A DNA stretch of 6,121 nucleotides. Origin: Acidobacteriota bacterium. Lineage in GTDB: Bacteria > Acidobacteriota > Terriglobia > Acidiferrales > UBA7541. Each line of letters begins with the position of its first letter. Within the stretch, counting starts at the first letter, position 1. The notes below the pieces were generated by a model. It saw nothing but the letters and a program-made list of their open reading frames with translations. It was not told the origin of the DNA and searched no databases. Shown here piece after piece: positions 6,064-6,121 of the stretch. Made by a program: the position numbers and the translations under genes. The DNA is taken from NCBI GenBank assembly GCA_003131985.1, contig PKWH01000189.1, forward strand, positions 9,249-15,369, read 5' to 3'.

Positions 6064-6091
6064 ACAAGCTGGCAGGTGGGTTTTTTATTTT
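6050..6091 (+). terminator. Strong intrinsic terminator
   Basis: AACCCACC (6050-6057) pairs with GGTGGGTT (6075-6082), and CCAG (6059-6062) pairs with CTGG (6069-6072). There is a small internal mismatch (G6058 against C6073-A6074) and an AACAAG loop. TTTTTT follows at 6081-6086, then ATTTTT. This is a canonical rho-independent terminator on the plus strand. No plus-strand gene lies upstream of it back to 4780, about 1.27 kb away and across the antisense VWFA-related gene. It therefore probably serves a local non-coding transcript or leader. Nothing is seen after it, to 6121. Confidence 0.8.
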
Positions 6092-6121
6092 TAGGTCGTT
6101 TTGGGCGCGATTGAGTCTAAA

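Noticed and set aside
1..6121. CRISPR array, insertion sequence, defence or toxin-antitoxin system
   Set aside because: No short direct DNA repeats with spacers, transposase, terminal inverted repeats, nuclease or toxin-like gene pair were seen; the repeats present are protein-domain repeats.

Overview
The window reads like chromosomal accessory DNA from an Acidobacteriota (Terriglobia/Koribacter-like) bacterium. This is inferred from family content: a von Willebrand-type protein of the kind typical of acidobacteria, a secreted carboxypeptidase-regulatory-like domain protein, and a large IPT/TIG plus beta-propeller surface protein. Base composition is moderate, genes are loosely packed, and several starts are TTG or lack a clear Shine-Dalgarno. 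No mobile element, CRISPR array, rRNA or tRNA was found.

Layout. 3-83 (+) is the tail of a gene that begins outside the window. 264-2699 (+) encodes a probable lipoprotein with three IPT/TIG domains followed by seven propeller-like repeats, six of which carry a cysteine pair. It runs 53 bp tail-to-tail into 2647-3519 (-), a secreted START/SRPBCC-like protein. About 0.4 kb without a convincing gene follows (3520-3937). Then comes 3938-4285 (-), a small secreted one-domain carboxypeptidase-regulatory-like protein. A divergent intergenic region with two palindromes about 20 bp apart separates it from 4517-4780 (+), a small cytoplasmic alpha/beta protein. 4818-5819 (-) is a secreted VWFA-related protein whose metal-site motif is degenerate.

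The last 300 bp (5820-6121) contain no gene but hold the most interesting non-coding signal. A 12-bp stem (5997-6008 with 6051-6063) shares its right arm with the left arm of a strong intrinsic terminator (6050-6091, + strand). The two structures exclude each other, as in an antiterminator/terminator switch or a structured small RNA. The gene it would control lies outside the window.

Four of the five complete genes encode exported products, so the theme is the cell envelope or extracellular space. Strands alternate and gaps are long, so there is no operon here and no evidence that these proteins act in one pathway.
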